A DNA stretch of 64,000 bases from the NCBI GenBank assembly GCA_013268835.1, contig JABFSX010000004.1, positions 332,270-396,269 of the forward strand. Reading direction: 5' to 3'. Under the pieces are notes generated by a model, which worked only from the letters and a program-made list of their open reading frames with translations, made no database searches and had not been told where the DNA came from. The DNA comes from Candidatus Altimarinota bacterium. GTDB lineage: Bacteria > Patescibacteriota > Gracilibacteria > BD1-5 > UBA2023. Positions 63,968-64,000 of this stretch are shown here, in pieces (position 1 is the stretch's first letter; each line of letters begins with the position of its first letter). A program made the translations under genes and the position numbers.

Positions 63968-64000
63968 TTTATGCTATTGCAAATAGTATTCTTATCGAGC

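Noticed and set aside
1..64000. CRISPR arrays, rRNA genes, insertion sequences, prophage
   Set aside because: No regularly spaced direct repeats, no rRNA-like conserved stretches, no transposase, integrase or phage structural motifs seen on either strand.

Overview
The window reads as genomic DNA of a member of the Patescibacteria/CPR that uses genetic code 25 (UGA = glycine), i.e. Gracilibacteria (BD1-5) or Absconditabacteria (SR1). The evidence is internal: essential genes (frr, mfd, recA, lexA, recG, rplI, glyS, dnaJ, rsmA, trxA) are open only if in-frame TGA is read through, and the TGA codons fall on invariant glycines. Examples are the Walker A of Mfd, the second residue after the catalytic Cys of a glutamine amidotransferase (M-C-G), and all three glycines of the TGxxxGxG motif of a short-chain dehydrogenase. 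True stops are TAA and TAG. The DNA is AT-rich, gene-dense and has very short intergenic gaps. All coordinates below are for genes rebuilt through TGA; I cannot separate the two phyla from this sequence.

Region 1 (1-10,221, all minus strand, transcribed right to left) is a peptide natural-product (RiPP) cluster: two small HxsD-like proteins, an HxsB-type radical SAM protein whose C-terminal cluster-binding cysteines are replaced, a 160-residue precursor-like peptide ending in a Gly-Ser repeat and GGGWC, a membrane-anchored protein, a second radical SAM protein, then a flavoprotein resembling halogenases/monooxygenases, an unknown protein, an SDR, a class III aminotransferase, an asparagine-synthetase-like amidotransferase and a truncated unknown. 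Overlaps and gaps of a few bases make it look like one operon. This is the strongest candidate for an undescribed system.

Region 2 (10.3-29.6 kb) carries very large secreted/surface proteins (1019, 1477, 769 residues), an RsmB/F methyltransferase, frr-mfd, mscL, a glycosyltransferase and a His-rich small heat-shock protein. Region 3 (29.6-44.8 kb) is mostly housekeeping: rsmA, rnhA, a CBS-domain membrane protein, a LysM-CHAP wall hydrolase, rplU, tRNA-Gln, rplI, ruvX, two Fur-family regulators followed by a CobW-type GTPase and a ZIP transporter (zinc homeostasis), an oxidoreductase, recA and lexA.

Region 4 (44.8-55.8 kb) has a two-subunit ATP-citrate lyase split by a lipoprotein gene, dnaJ, trxA, an O-methyltransferase, an autoinducer-synthase/FeeM-like acyltransferase and recG. 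One lyase subunit carries an in-frame palindromic repeat; the other lacks one expected citrate-synthase-type histidine. Region 5 (55.8-64 kb) has glycyl-tRNA synthetase behind a probable glycine T-box leader, a DUF155 protein, DedA, a calpain-like protease, a chorismate mutase/prephenate dehydratase, a small serine hydrolase and an HxlR regulator.
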